Below are positions 46,401 through 58,140 of a stretch of 64,000 nucleotides of DNA, piece by piece. A program made the position numbers and the translations under genes. Within the stretch, counting starts at the first letter, position 1; each line of letters begins with the position of its first letter. The stretch spans positions 7,328,339 to 7,392,338 of the forward strand of contig CM049316.1 in assembly GCA_026874595.1 (NCBI GenBank), read 5' to 3'. The notes below the pieces were generated by a model. The model made no database searches, was not told the origin of the DNA, and saw only the letters and a list, made by a program, of their open reading frames with translations. This DNA is from Sipunculus nudus (lineage: Eukaryota > Annelida > Sipuncula > Golfingiida > Sipunculidae).

Positions 46401-48270
46401 GGATTTTCTTTAAAGTTGACACAACAGATCCATTCAACCCTGAGGCAGCGTCACTGTAAGTACCATCAAAGTTTATTATTGTGATCCTTCCAGCATTGGA
46501 TATTCAAGTGTCAGTCATCTTTGGTTGATTTAACTAAAGTTATACTTTAAATTTCATCTCACAGGTTATGGGTCATCTGATTTTAATTGTATCCTCTTCT
46601 GGCAATAAACCTTGGTTAATACATTGTCATGTCTATTATACTTCTGTATTCTCACCTGTGTGTTTTAATTGTAAGTTTTTAATGATTCCTTAGGATATTC
46701 TGTTAATCCTGGTGGCATCAAGCTGGTGGTATAGGGCTGGTAAAGGTGACTTATAATATTTGTTACAATAATAGTTATATAATTATATATGTCAATACTT
46801 GCATAAAATTTCTCTATGAAATTTAGTTTAAACTAAATGATTTAAATTCCATGCTGTCCTTTATTACATGGAATAATTACTGCTTCAGAAGTGCCACATG
46901 CAGAATGTTCACTGTGTACATTAGGTCCTTGGGCCTTTGTTACTTGTTCAGTTCATTGTGCCGCCCTGAAACTTACAAGTAATATGTGCAGTATCTGTAC
47001 TCTGTAGATATGAACAAAACCCAGAGAGCTACAAAATGAAGGTTCAAGAATCAATAAGGCATTGTAAAGAAAACCTGTACAGTGAACCACCAGGAACCAA
47101 TGATCCTCATACTATCAGGTCAGTCCTACCAACTGTTGTAAAGAATGCTCTCACCAAACACACACACACACACACACAAAATACTTAACCAAGAGCAGAA
47201 ACAAAGTCAGATGTTCAAAAGGTGTTGGCTATTCTTAAATAATTTTCAATCTGATTCTACATGTTACACTGAAAGAACACTTCCCATTGAACTAGTTAAC
47301 AAGTAATTTCTCTCTGGTTATTCGACCAGATGGTTAATGTGATGACCATATTGATACACAGAACTTTCTTCTAACTAAATTACCTGTCCTTAAACTAGCT
47401 TATTTGACCAAAAAAATGGAAATAAATAAATGTAATCATAGCATAAGCATATGAAAATTATAACTGGTATAAGTAGTATTCTAGTAAATATTATATGTAA
47501 AAGTGTGGATATTTGGTATTTACAGTAAAACGGCTTCTAATCCAGTGATCCTTACATACCAGTAAATACACAACAAATAATAACTGAAATTAAGTAGAAC
47601 TCGCTGTACAGTCAGAGTTTCTGTTTCTGTGAACAGGTTTTCTCCCTGGGATGCAGATGTACATGAAGAAGCCCAGCAACAGATGTTGAGGAAACAGGTA
47701 AATACAGGTAAATTTTTAAGATAGGACCAGTAAGACTGAATAACTATATCTGTGTCCTTTGTAATCTTTCTATTCAGTCAAAATCATGTGAAGATTTTGG
47801 TTGCATAGAAGCTGAACAGAGCTGACACAAAGCAGATTGATAGATACTCCTAATCCTTGTGTTTTGGCTCTTTTTCAAATGCCACAATGTACATTTCAGA
47901 CCCTTTTGGAGCATATCAAATGGACACCACCAAAATTTTGAATAATCAAATGATCATTCTGCTGAGCTACAACTGCCTTTACAATTATGATTCAGTCATT
48001 AAAATCTTATTTGCTATCATTAGCAATAAAACAATGATTTGGAAATTTACAGGTTAGGTTAGTGCTGTTTTGTTGCTGGTTTACATTTCAGCTTATTATG
48101 AAAATTATATCTTTCAAGTGAAAACCTTTATTTTATTTTGTTCCCTGGTTGATGTTTTACAGAATAGAGAGAAGCTGGAGAATGCCAAGAATGCACAGAC
48201 GTCCGGACTTTCTTGGATGAATGGGAGCTCGCTCCAGATGTTTGCCCGTGAGGATCCAGGCAGTGCTTAG
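34423..48270 (+). CDS. AKTIP: AKTIP/FTS orthologue (AKT-interacting protein), 9 coding exons
   Basis: Exons: 34423-34443, 39738-39898, 40814-40878, 41357-41457, 44293-44381, 46357-46455, 47008-47118, 47637-47697, 48163-48270. Phases agree and the total of 816 nt encodes 271 aa plus TAG (human about 292). The product is the FTS subunit of the FTS-Hook-FHIP complex, which links cargo to dynein. Residues about 50-200 form an E2/UEV fold: [92 protein letters not shown]. Where active E2s have the catalytic Cys it reads GELDV, so it is an inactive variant as in all AKTIPs. The tail has [12 protein letters not shown] and GLSWM. The start exon (MAEPKKE) is the least certain part; the rest is secure. 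Introns 1, 4 and 5 carry large mobile elements. Confidence 0.92.
35083..35346. repeat. 29-bp minisatellite, left part
   Basis: About nine units of AAGGTCTGAGGCTGACCAGT plus CTTGACATT in AKTIP intron 1. It is the same array as 39466-39712, split by the transposon between them. Confidence 0.93.
35347..39461. mobile_element. Long-TIR element inserted in the minisatellite, with ATTA duplication
   Basis: The ends GGGTCATTCCA and TGGAATGACCC are exact complements. Flanking ATTA (35343-35346 and 39462-39465) rebuilds one intact minisatellite unit when the element is removed. The arms are about 370 bp: left 35347-35408 plus about 37965-38281, right about 39063-39461 in reverse (shared blocks: CGCATCACCATCTCAGATTT, AACCTGGCAGAAATGGAGGA, TTGCGTTTT). 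The loop at about 38282-39062 has no ORF of note. The left arm is interrupted by a family A element. Confidence 0.88.
35409..37959 (+). mobile_element. Family A rolling-circle-like element with ~330-bp core repeats
   Basis: Left hairpin AACTCAGCTGACT..AGTCATCTGAGCT, then (GTCY)n at 35454-35508. The core is about seven tandem units of 304-340 bp (from about 35513 to 37800, each with CTGTTAACAGGGCACAAAT, GGACCTAGAATCTTCATTCT, GGTCTCTGTTACCCATATCC and CTGCAGACTGGTGGCGCCA). The right end is GTCAGCTGAGCG, the palindrome TGACCCATGGGTCA, then CTTG. Five T flank it on each side. It sits inside the left arm of the long-TIR element, so it is the younger insertion. Confidence 0.85.
39466..39712. repeat. 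29-bp minisatellite, right part
   Basis: Same 29-bp unit as 35083-35346. It ends 25 bp before AKTIP coding exon 2, almost touching its splice acceptor. Confidence 0.93.
40278..40500 (+). repeat. Diverged family A left-end fragment
   Basis: GGCTCAACTGACTCAGTCAC, then CTAAGCCTGAGCC and CCTTTGTCCATC, resemble the family A left end. No core or right end follows. Confidence 0.4.
41912..44200 (+). mobile_element. Family A rolling-circle-like element in AKTIP intron 4
   Basis: Left hairpin AGCTCAGCTGACTGTAAGTC, short (GTCY) tract, about six core units of about 330-345 bp (CTGTTAACAGGGCACAAATC at about 42310, 42652, 42996, 43330), and right end CCTGAGCGTC, TGACCCATGGGTCA, CTTG followed by T4. One unit contains a long C-run (about 42450-42466). 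Confidence 0.85.
44593..46114 (+). mobile_element. Family B rolling-circle-like element in AKTIP intron 5
   Basis: Left hairpin GCTTGCCGGAAATC-ttc-GATTTCGGCAAGC (13-bp stem, one bulge), then a (GTYT/GTCY) tract at 44640-44690 and AGGTCAAGGTCAAGGTCATC. About three core units of roughly 330 bp follow, each with a GGGGGC-type motif. The right end is CCGCCAAGCACGTGACCTAT, GGTCGTCTTG, then T. Confidence 0.8.
45118..45463 (+). promoter_or_regulatory. Two CTCF-like motifs in the family B core
   Basis: CCTCCAGGGGGCGC (45118-45131) and CCGCTAGGGGGCAC (45450-45463), each 13 of 14 to CCASYAGRKGGCRS, 332 bp apart, one per core unit. Function is inference. Confidence 0.35.
47158..47178. repeat. (CA)n microsatellite
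   Basis: About ten CA units in AKTIP intron 7, 40 bp past the exon donor. Confidence 0.9.
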
Positions 48271-49323
48271 ATGCAGTTTAGCTCCACCAGGGGTATCTGT
48301 TATACCAGTTGATTTCATGTTACTGCCTGACAATTTTTTTTCTCTTTTGTTTAATCTTTTGCCAAAATTATCTTTGTGATGAACATTTCTTAAAATTTCT
48401 TTGAAGCAGTTATCATTTTAAGTCTAAACAGGAAATTGTTCACATAAATCAGAATATATCTTCTGCTTAATACAAAAAAAAGTGATCATGATTGTGATAA
48501 GATGATCAGAGGCAAGTCCAAATTATACTAAATGTGACAGGTCACAGTGACAGAGACCTCTGGTGGAATGTGTCAGGTCACAGTGACAGAGACCTCTGGT
48601 GGAGACAAAATGATAGACTGACAGCTACAGGGAGCTATAGAACAAACCAGACAGAGCAGCCAAATCAGTGTCATGTTTATAATTACAGGTGTTGCTCTGT
48701 GATTTTCAGTGGACATGATATCAGTTACAAGTACCAGTATTCATGATAAAGTTTCATTGTACAACTTTAGAGCGTAACTATGCCCAGGAGCCAAATGTCT
48801 TTATAACAGACATACTGATAGAGATAAAATGCATGTTTGTGTTATGGTTCCAGCTTGGTTAGATATCTGTATGTAGCTTTTCGTGATGCCAACTGTATGA
48901 TGTTTTACGTTAGGTTATGGTGGGTATTATATGAGGGAGAAGCATCTGAAGTGATATTTCAAGAAGTGTTTCCTGCGTTCACGTATATAATAGGTCTAAT
49001 TTATCACTATATGTATATATTATTTGATTGCTAATACATCATTTAATGTAGGATTTTTGGTCATATGGCTTAATGGAACTACTAGATCAGCATTTGTTGC
49101 CTAATTTCTGTATGTCAACTGCATGCAGAGTATGCTTTTTAGGTGTAAGACCAATAAACGGAAACAGAATGTTCAGAGCAAGGAAAAGGTTTCAAAATGG
49201 CTGCCTTCATCAGATTACGCTCCTTGTAGCTGTGTAAGGAATGTTCAGATTAGGTGTGTTCTGTGTCACCGTGTTTGAGTTTAGAAAGTTTCCTGTAGAA
49301 CTTGCCCATCTTCAAACTACTAA

Positions 49324-49731
49324 GCCTCTGGCAGCTGCGCTTTCAGAGACCTTGCTTTATCGAGCCACTTTGGCATCTTTTTGATGAACAACGAACCAGG
49401 CTGCAAGTGTTCTGGCCAAAATCACAACTGCCAATCAAACTGATTGAACCAAATGTAAAAAAAAAATTGTTCACAAACCCTCTGAACAAGAACACATGGA
49501 CCAGAAAGTGGACAAGTTTAAATATGGCTTGATTTCATTGGTCAAATTCTCAATGCTGTCCCAGCAGTGCCAAGTTTGGTCTAAAAATAATCAGACAGGC
49601 AGTGGTTGACACATAGTACAAGTGTACACAGGTCAGTATATTGGTTCAATGGCCTGGTTCAGTATATGTGTTCCTGAAATAGACACCAGAGCAGCTCAGT
49701 GAATCAAGGTCTCTGAAAGCTTGGTAGAGGC
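49324..49731. repeat. Inverted repeat (possible MITE) downstream of AKTIP
   Basis: The left arm GCTTTCAGAGACCTTGCTTT with GAGC faces, in reverse complement, GCTTTCAGAGACCTTGATTC with GAGC. The similarity extends outward through CCTCT. No target duplication found. Confidence 0.5.
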
Positions 49732-51527
49732 ATGATGGCCTGAAGATGATCCTATAGAGTTAATGATCGTCTGGCTGTGAGATATATAATCACTTATACA
49801 GCAGTATACATATTTACATGCGGTGATACTGCACATGAAGGAATTACCTGCAGGTATAAGATAATACTAAAGCTAGCATGACTTCTGTGTGTCGTGCTGT
49901 GTAAGTACCAGGAGGAGGTATTTGACAGGTGTTCCACAGGTAATTGAGATGTGTATATTGTACCTCTTGTGCCTACTTACTTAGTACTCTGCAAGTGATA
50001 TGATGGTGACTTATTAGTGGCCTCAGCTGTATATAAATGGAAACAAGAACCCCATGACACTTTACCTGTAGCTAATAAAAGATGTGATTAACATGCAATC
50101 ATGCTTACTGTAATATATCAAGACATTTGTGCTATGAAGCTGCATGTTATATTTGTAGGTGCCTGTTACATAGAATGTTTTCAGTGGCATTTAAATGAGT
50201 CATTATATGTAATAGTATTATCCTTGAGATAAGGGTGTCTATATGATTGGAATTTCTGTTCTGCATGGTTTACTTTAAGGCAGCTTGATTTATGTACATA
50301 AATTACTGTTCCCCTTTGTAATCTGAGAAATCTTTTATCCATTTTGTGAAGATTTATTTGCTCGTATGGGTGTTTATGTTATTTTCTATATTTCTTTACT
50401 CTTGATTCTCTGTACATCTATACCTGTTGGTTTTGAGAGACAAATTCCATCATGAAAAGAACATAAACATCTATTGGGTATATAACTGGCATTAGAACCT
50501 CTCTACAACTCAGATATATGTATGAAAGTCCAAGGTAAATGTATGGTGAAGTTAATTTGATATTTGTCCCATGTAGTCTTTGTTGGTTTGTTCGAAGGTC
50601 TGGCAAAATCAATGAACATACTGCAGACTAAAAATAATTTACAGTAAATCGCTCTTTAGAAGATACATCCTAAAGACGCACTGAAAGTTTGACTTTAATG
50701 ACATGCCTCCTGGTAATGTCCTATTAGCACCACTGTCAGTACAACTCTAGATATTTATTGCTTCAGTACTTAACTCGTTTAACAGAGTTTTACTGAGTTC
50801 ATGTGTGTATGCTTGTGTCTAAATTTTAAAATCCAGTTCAGCCAAATCACCCTTTCCACCTGAACCAACATTTATTTATGGCTTATATATTGCATTTATT
50901 GATAGATTGTAGGACTAAGAATATGTAATTAATATGTATGGATTAAACATGGAATTAATTCTTAATGTTTTGGCAAGCATTTATGTCCTTTTAAAAGAAA
51001 GAACTTCTTTTTGAACGTTGGTTCTGTACAGATAAGGAATGCTGTCGGAGTAACATGGTTTAGGGAGACTTCACTCACGACTGGGTCATGTATAAAAGTA
51101 TGTGAAACAGCAGTGCTTTCACTCTTTGCACAGAGAACGACACTTAATGACAGGTTTCTATGAGGAATTAACATTTGTATTCATGTTTACACCTTGGCCA
51201 ATGAATCGACCCAAAATGAGCCTAGTATCAATAAACCATGACTCCAAGTATTTTCATATTTATACTTTTCAGTATCCATATCCAAGTTTGAGTAAATTCA
51301 GTAATATGGGTATGGCAAACTCTACGTGGAGTGTGTAACACCATACCAGACTAAATGGTGTTTATATAGTTATTTGTGAACACATTTGATTCAATCAGTG
51401 TACAAATATATGCATTCAGAATCAGCAGGGATCTTGTCAATATGTTGTTTATAAATATTGGAATGTTATTAAGCTGTATCTTATATATTTATGTTTGTAT
51501 TTATGTTGTTCAAAATTACCTATATGC

Positions 51528-51531
<4 letters not shown>

Positions 51532-51582
<51 letters not shown>
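51532..51582. repeat. (TA)n microsatellite
   Basis: About 25 uninterrupted TA units. Confidence 0.97.
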
Positions 51583-51584
<2 letters not shown>

Positions 51585-51894
51585 GAATGATAATCATTAC
51601 CATATGTTAATATTTCCTAATAAAAATTGATTTGGTAAATGTATGTTTTATCTGTACCTTTATGACCCATTGTAATCTGTTCAGCCTCTCAGGGGAGAGT
51701 TACCGGTAATCTTGCCTGTGACAGCTCAGGATGCCTATGTTTACCAGATGGATCAGGATTGAGAGACTCCCCAGCACAAAGTTACAATTTTCAGAGCATT
51801 GCAAAATAATCAAAACTTTTACAGTAATCAGGATCCACAAGCAAAAGTTTTCGAACACATCAGTTAGCCGTGGCAACTTGACTCAGTAGGCAAT

Positions 51895-52916
51895 CCACAC
51901 ATTGTTTTCAAATGATAACTCCAGGTTGGATTGACACATGGATTTTAAACTTGATTTACATATGGCCTAACACTAAAGCAAGAACCTGTATGATTTTTGG
52001 GTCATTGGGTCAAAGGTCACATGGCTCAGTTATATAAAAAGATTATGGCTGCATTTTAAGCCAAGCTTTTCATCCTTAACTTTGCATCTTGCGCAATTAG
52101 CTGACTTGCCAGTATGGGGAGAGCATAATTGAATAAGGGGTCCAAAGGTTAAGGTCACAGGGGCCATCTGTTCACAAATTAGTTTTCAGATGATAACTCC
52201 AATTTAGTGAAATATTGGTTTTTAAACTTAACTTATATATGGCTCACCACTAAAGTAAGAAACCTGTCCATTTTGGGGTCCGACGGTCAAAGGTCAAGGT
52301 TATAGGACCCGTTTCTTTTAAAAGAATGTGTATGCATTTCAAGCTGACTTTCATCACAAACAATGCATCTTCAAGATATTGCCCACCTGCCAATAGGGGA
52401 AGATTCTATTCGATTTTTGGGTCATATGATCAAAAGTCAAGGTCACAGGGCCCATCCATTCACAAATAAGTTTATGGATGATAATTCAGGTTTGGATAGA
52501 CAGATTGGCTTCAAACTTGATTTATTAAAGATCCACCACTTAAGAAAGAATCTTTTTGATGTTCAGGGTCCAGAGATCAAAGGTGAAGGTCACAGGAGCC
52601 ACATCTTTAAAAAGATTGTGGATGCACTGTAAATCAAACTTCATCCCAAACTTTCCATCTTTCACACATGGCTTTCTTGCCCAAAGTGAGGATATCTGTA
52701 GATTTTTAGGTTACCTGGTAAGAGGTCAAGGTCATTGGACACATTTTTAAAATATTGTAACAATAATCTTAATGCTGTAAGTTCAAGGATAATAAGTTCT
52801 CAGGTTTTTTGGTCACAAGGTCATTGGTTAAGGTCACAGGAATATCATTCTGAATCATTTCTTTAAAACTATCCCATAGACAAATACAGTGAGCGTCGAG
52901 ACCCATGGGTCCGTAG
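51895..52916 (+). mobile_element. Left-truncated relative of the family A/B elements
   Basis: Three to four diverged core units of about 280-290 bp (GATGATAACTCCAGGTTGGA; GGTCAAAGGTCAAGGTCACA) lead to a right end GTGAGCGTCGAGACCCATGG, GTCCGTAG, TTTT. This has the same palindrome-plus-T-run end as family A. No left hairpin or GTCY tract is found, so the 5' part is lost. Confidence 0.6.
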
Positions 52917-53210
52917 TTTTCAGAATGTTATCAGTGTCTGTCTTCAAGCAGTTTAAAAAATTATGTAAAATATACCCATATGTCCATTTAACTATGTTTC
53001 AAGAAATCCCAGAACTGCTGATTATGATGGCCTTTTTCAAGGCATGTTCTCTTAATAAACGAGAAATGTGCGCTTGCCTCGGTACCTAACTCGAAGCGTA
53101 CTGGCGTCAGTTGACGTATTAATTGTCCCATTTTCTTTTAAAGCATTTTAATTATATTTCTAATAAGAACAGTAATAAATATATACTAGTAGTAGTGGTA
53201 GTAGTAGTAG

Positions 53211-53212
<2 letters not shown>

Positions 53213-53260
<48 letters not shown>
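53213..53260. repeat. (TA)n microsatellite
   Basis: About 24 TA units preceded by a TAG-rich tract. Confidence 0.97.
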
Positions 53261-53262
<2 letters not shown>

Positions 53263-53658
53263 CTATTATTTGTTATAAGGAGCATTGAAACATTTAGGAG
53301 AGAGGTTGCGACACTCATATGACTACATTTCACTAGACCATGTACCTGCAATATACCCGTGATACAGATGTGTTTTTCATTTACAGGCCCTCAAAGTTAA
53401 GATGTTTCCCGGTATATTATAAAAAGTTTACTTTACTTAATTATTACACATCACAAATGAAAAGATGTTTGGTTAGCATACAATAACAAACGTGCTTGTT
53501 TAACTGTAACCTTTAACAATATACTGATCCATACTTTTAATCTTGTCAAATCTTAGTAATAACACATAATATGGCCAAGTCAGAATCGTTTGGGACTCCC
53601 ACTGAATTGTTCACTGAAAATGAATTCGAGGGACATCCGTAGCTTTTCATGGTCTGTA

Positions 53659-53672
53659 GTTGCCATGACAAT
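53659..53672 (-). promoter_or_regulatory. X-box match
   Basis: On the minus strand ATTGTCATGGCAAC fits RYYNYYATRRNRAC fully. It lies 204 bp upstream of the ATG at 53877. Chance matches are expected at this rate, so it only supports the exon call next to it weakly. Confidence 0.3.
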
Positions 53673-53876
53673 ATTACATTCAGATCCTTTTAAAATAAAC
53701 TAATAGGAACCTGCGAGTCATAATACAAGTCATAATAGAACACACCGTTCTAAGAGCCGAATCAAAATATTTGCTGTGTGCATGGCCGTATTTGAAGTCA
53801 GAGGCTTGTATGGTCGTAATTCATTTATTGAATAATGAAGAAAAAATGTTGTTATACAAAATTTGGGATCGTTACC

Positions 53877-53950
53877 ATGGCGGCGAGAACTGAAGTTTCT
53901 GCTACCGCAGTTTTCGCTGTCATGATGGATGGAGAGACAAACTTTCCCGA
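53877..53950 (+). CDS. Possible first coding exon of an unidentified gene
   Basis: An ATG in a strong context (TTACCATGGCGGCG) opens 24 codons plus 2 nt, MAARTEVSATAVFAVMMDG followed by ETNFP, then a plausible donor GA|GTAAAATC. Read without splicing it stops one codon later. GC content is higher than the surroundings, as at many 5' ends. No following exon could be identified downstream in the window and I do not recognise the peptide. It could equally be a chance small ORF. Confidence 0.28.
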
Positions 53951-54681
53951 GTAAAATCAGCCTCGTTATTAACAACTGTTGCATGAATACACCTAAGTCA
54001 ACCGTGAATGTAATATTTTATTATTTTCCCAACAAAATAATGCCACCTTTTGTCTTATCTCTGGAAATGAGAGTCCAACAAGCAGTTGAAAATGAAAAAA
54101 AAAAATGTACTGTAAGAATGGCGTACACATCTACTTGCACTTAAATTGATCCAAAGCCTACAGCTTGTACTCCCACCCCAACGTCTGCGGTTTATTAAAA
54201 ATCGACGTTTGGGTGGCAGGCTGCCGCTAGGTCAGTTGTAGATATAGGACCGGAAATGATATTGAGAATCTCTCCTCTTTTTTAATTCAACAGTCTTTGC
54301 CTGGCAAACTGGTCGCTGTGATTCCTCTACTCGGCTTACATTGCCAAGCAGGATGTTAATTATACCGAAAACGATCTAGATATATAATTAGTCAAGATTT
54401 ACTAACCTAGGTAGCTGCGTGTTATAAACATTTGATCAGTATGCATAATAAAAAAACTATGGGTAATGTCTGTGAATGGAGCTTCAACCCTTGAAATGGA
54501 TTTCAGTTTCATATTATTTCATTTTGATTTAATATGCACTGGTTTACGCTAGGTCTTGCAAAAGGAAATATGTTAAACAAAATTGCAGCAACACTTTGTT
54601 AGGGTGGGTATTCTATAAACTTTTTTTAGTTCTACATACATTTACATTAAAGACCGTAACTCCTTGATATGCATCACCCCC

Positions 54682-54725
54682 CACCCCATCACCCCCCCCC
54701 CCCCCCACCCCCGGCCCTCCCCCAA
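54682..54725. repeat. C-rich low-complexity tract
   Basis: Long C-runs separated by single A or T bases. Confidence 0.9.
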
Positions 54726-55649
54726 CTTTATGTACTCCCATCGATCCCCATGCATATAGACTGGCATATCGCTCCATCACTCCATTATCAGTTTAAAGCA
54801 GCCTGTCAGTCTTTCTCTAGATCAGATGCATTGTAGAAATCCCAATGGTTTTCTGTTTATATAGAAAATGAATTATATTACCTAATAGTCAATATATACG
54901 GCATGTTTTACCTTTCTTTTTACGCAATGATTGAATCACGGCATGTAGTGACGTATTGATTACCGTTGAATTATTAATTATTCATCAGAACCAGTTTACA
55001 CAATATAACGACTGAAAATATTAAATCAGTTATTAATTATATTGCGTCTCTTAGGACAACTAGAATATTACAACACTTAACCCACATTATAGGCGGCCGT
55101 ACCAGAGCATTAGACTTTTAGATACTTCTCTATACATTGAATTTTTCGGACAGATATACATGTATTAAGGGGAGATTTGAGATGCTTGAAAATAATCTGA
55201 ATTTAGAAGAAGCAAGCCATATCGATCATGTCAAAACGGGTTTTTGGTTTCTTCTTAGATGTAGCTCTTAATATGAAAGACCCAAATAGTACAACGAATG
55301 CTCGCCAATTCCTGGTGACGTAGTCTCTACTAGACTGGCCCAGTCAATGAAATGGCTCTGTGTCACACTTAGTGTCGGTACTGCTACCACGCGGCAACTT
55401 ACATAACTAATTACTACTCTCTGACACTCTTATTTCATCGACTGGTAAACTTGGGCCGTTCCGGACAGTCAGCGCCACACATCACCGCCTCGCTGAACTA
55501 AAGGTCCTTCCCAGTGACGTAAGGAGTAATTATAGTGGTCTTTCCCAGAATCATTAAAAAAACAACATGGTTAATTCAGTAACCGCCTACTGTGGGCTTC
55601 CAGCTTGCTATATATATTCCCATTTAACCAGTCTTAATATGTTTAGGTC

Positions 55650-56369
55650 CTCGGCTGTTTGAGTACGGCAAGATTTTTAACACTATATAAAACCCTAAGC
55701 CTTAGTGAGTCAGTGTGTCACCATTTATCAGACCATCGCTTATCGCATCAGGCCGGTTTTTTTAAATGTGTCTCCAGCTCAGCCAATCAGCATGAGATAT
55801 TGAGGTCCACACGCGACGAACATAGTCAAACTGTTATTCATGTACCAGCGGACTGAAACGATCACGACGTTCAGCGTTTTGGCAACTTAACAGTGGCAAG
55901 ACCTTCATATGTGTAACTTGAACACTAACAAATACACAGTACAAAATTGATGTGACATTGTCCAACATGCACTTAAATTTGGCCCATGGACCGTATGTTC
56001 GAACAGCAGAGATATATCATATGATTTCAGTGCGAATGATACCAAACGGGTTGAGCTGTCTGTTGCCAATGGGACCGCTGTTAGCGTCTTCACAGCAAAG
56101 ATGCCATTCACAGGAGACTTAATTGACGGCCTGATATGCAAATGCTATGGAATCGTCAGGAGCCTTGTGTCGCCCTAATATGCAAATATCAGGGATTCAC
56201 CATACGGACTTTACAGGGCTTTAGTGATAAGAGCTAGAACCGAGTAACGTCGCGTCTATCGGTATCAGGAATCACGTTTCATTTCAACCTTTTTAGCAGT
56301 AAACATCAATACACTAAAGCCCAGGCAGGGCTAAGTCTCTACGATAAATCAGTGCCTATATTTTACTGA

Positions 56370-56448
<79 letters not shown>

Positions 56449-57200
56449 AAATCCTCAGGTATGAAGTATATATAGCATGAAGACATGCATTGCAAGATGT
56501 GCATGCAGTATACTCGACAGTCACTGACATTCACTTTTGACTATACTGCTAAAGCTTTTAAAAACTCAGATGACGATTCGTCATGCACCCAGACTCCAGA
56601 AGTGATTGTCAGATTTTCAAACAATACGTCTTTCTCTAACAAAGACCGAGATAGGCAGAGACCGAATCAGCGGTCAGGGAATTCATGTTCGTTAACAACA
56701 ATGCCCCATTGACGAGCATTGCGGAAGCTTCACAAGCTCGGGAAAGATTGAGGGTTAAACATGAGCATACGAACATCAACAGCCTTGACCATGATGTCAG
56801 CAGCACGCCAACGGTACACATCGATCAGAGAATGGAGATCAGGGACCACGCCCTTCATATAGTGGAGGGATATACCTAACTAAAACCCACAATCTCAAGC
56901 GACATGTCCTTTTTTGCTGACTCTAGTTAACACAATATATGCTTGCCTCTTCGACACTGTCTTGGAGAAGACCAGATGATAGAGAAAAAGCTCCCCCTTT
57001 CCACAAATGGAACTGCAACGAAACCGGGTCCCCCCAAATGGATATCAAAATTAATGCCTTATAGTTTCACCTTTCACCTGCGTTGTATCTGGAGAAATCT
57101 TCGTATAATAGAACAGGATCCTACCCCAGACAATTGTTTCATCAACCGAAGAACCTTTGTAGGATGTCTCCCACGGATAAAATACAACAACACATAAATT
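55650..57200 (+). pseudogene. Possible degraded coding region
   Basis: A GC-richer stretch with several adjacent plus-strand open pieces in different frames. Examples are 55659-55856, the frame through about 55970-56180 (DISYDFSANDTKRVELSVAN), 56485-56712, 56685-56879 (LTSIAEASQARERLRVKHEH) and 56943-57197. They have protein-like composition but no domain I recognise, and stops or frame changes separate them. A TA microsatellite interrupts the stretch. It may be a decayed gene or transposon, or chance. Confidence 0.25.
56372..56445. repeat. (TA)n microsatellite
   Basis: About 37 TA units, the longest in the window. Confidence 0.97.
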
Positions 57201-57381
57201 TAGTTTTACATCACTAGAACAGCTAAAAGATGTGTCCAAATTTACTATTCTTGGGGTAAGCGTTACACTAAAGATACGGAGAGTTGCTGGCTTATAAGCT
57301 TTGCCTGTGCTTACCTTTACCCGTCTCCTCATTACGCTGAGGTCCTAGCTCCTATAACTGTTAGGCCAAAAAAATAAGATA

Positions 57382-57643
57382 AAAGGTATGGCTCTCAGGC
57401 ACCGCCCGCGTCAATTTCAATCCCCACCCCCGCATCAAACATTATTATTTTGATTTTCATCTTTCAAGAAGATAAAATAATACAATTTTGATATGATTTC
57501 CTTTTGTTATGTAGTGCTTTTACCTGTTTAGCATAAAACTGTTATTTTCATGCTTTTTCCCTGATCATATGACATTTTTATCGAAACATACAAAAAAGGT
57601 AAAAAATAGATTTATGAAAAAGGTGCCTGACAACCATACCTTT
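57382..57643. mobile_element. MITE with ~22-bp inverted ends
   Basis: AAAGGTATGGCTCTCAGGCA on the left and, in reverse complement, AAAGGTATGGTTGTCAGGCA on the right. 262 bp, no ORF. ATA lies outside both ends, consistent with a TA-type duplication. Confidence 0.7.
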
Positions 57644-58006
57644 ATATTTATTTATTTATTTATTCATTTTTTGCCTAAATGCACGATTTGCCTAAGAGAC
57701 ATGTAGGGTAGGGTCTTTCCCAAGGCCGGCTAAGTGGGCAAGTGACTTTATACTCCTCTGGCATATCGGATAGTCTACTTTATTATAGGGGTGTTAATAG
57801 GTTAGTTCACTTGAAGTAAAGGGGGAATGTATTTACATATGTAAGGGTAGATCTATGGAATATCCTACACAGTGCATGGTATCAAAACATGCGAAACGTC
57901 GACTCGAGAAGACCAAGCCTCACCTTCATTCATCTGACTGCATCCTGGCGGATTGAACGCCTCCGATAATCACTGATATACCGTCGCAGAAATTATCTGC
58001 ATGCAA

Positions 58007-58140
58007 AAGCGGATCCGGGAGTGGGGATGGGGGCCTGGACCTACCTGGCCCCTTTTCCAGACCTGGGGAACCTTTTAGGGTTTTCATGAGTCCTCCTGGG
58101 TTGGACCCTCCCCCTTTCCTAAATCCTGGATCCACCCCTG
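58007..58140. mobile_element. Short MITE-like element (GGATCC ends)
   Basis: The left side AGCGGATCCGGGAGTGGGGA and the right side in reverse complement CAGGGGTGGATCCAGGATTT share an inverted GGATCC core and purine-rich followers. The minus-strand frame through it reads VDPGFRKGGGSNPGG, a phantom peptide that this kind of repeat produces. No clear target duplication. Confidence 0.5.

Larger units (their letters stand above)
48271..51640 (+). other. AKTIP 3' UTR and downstream DNA
   Basis: No coding exon is seen. The first AATAAA is at 49153-49158 (about 0.9 kb past the stop); further AATAAA occur, including one near 51620. A 36-bp direct duplication of the GGTCACAGTGACAGAGACCT block lies at 48535-48605. 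The inverted repeat at 49324-49731 is listed separately. Confidence 0.45.
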
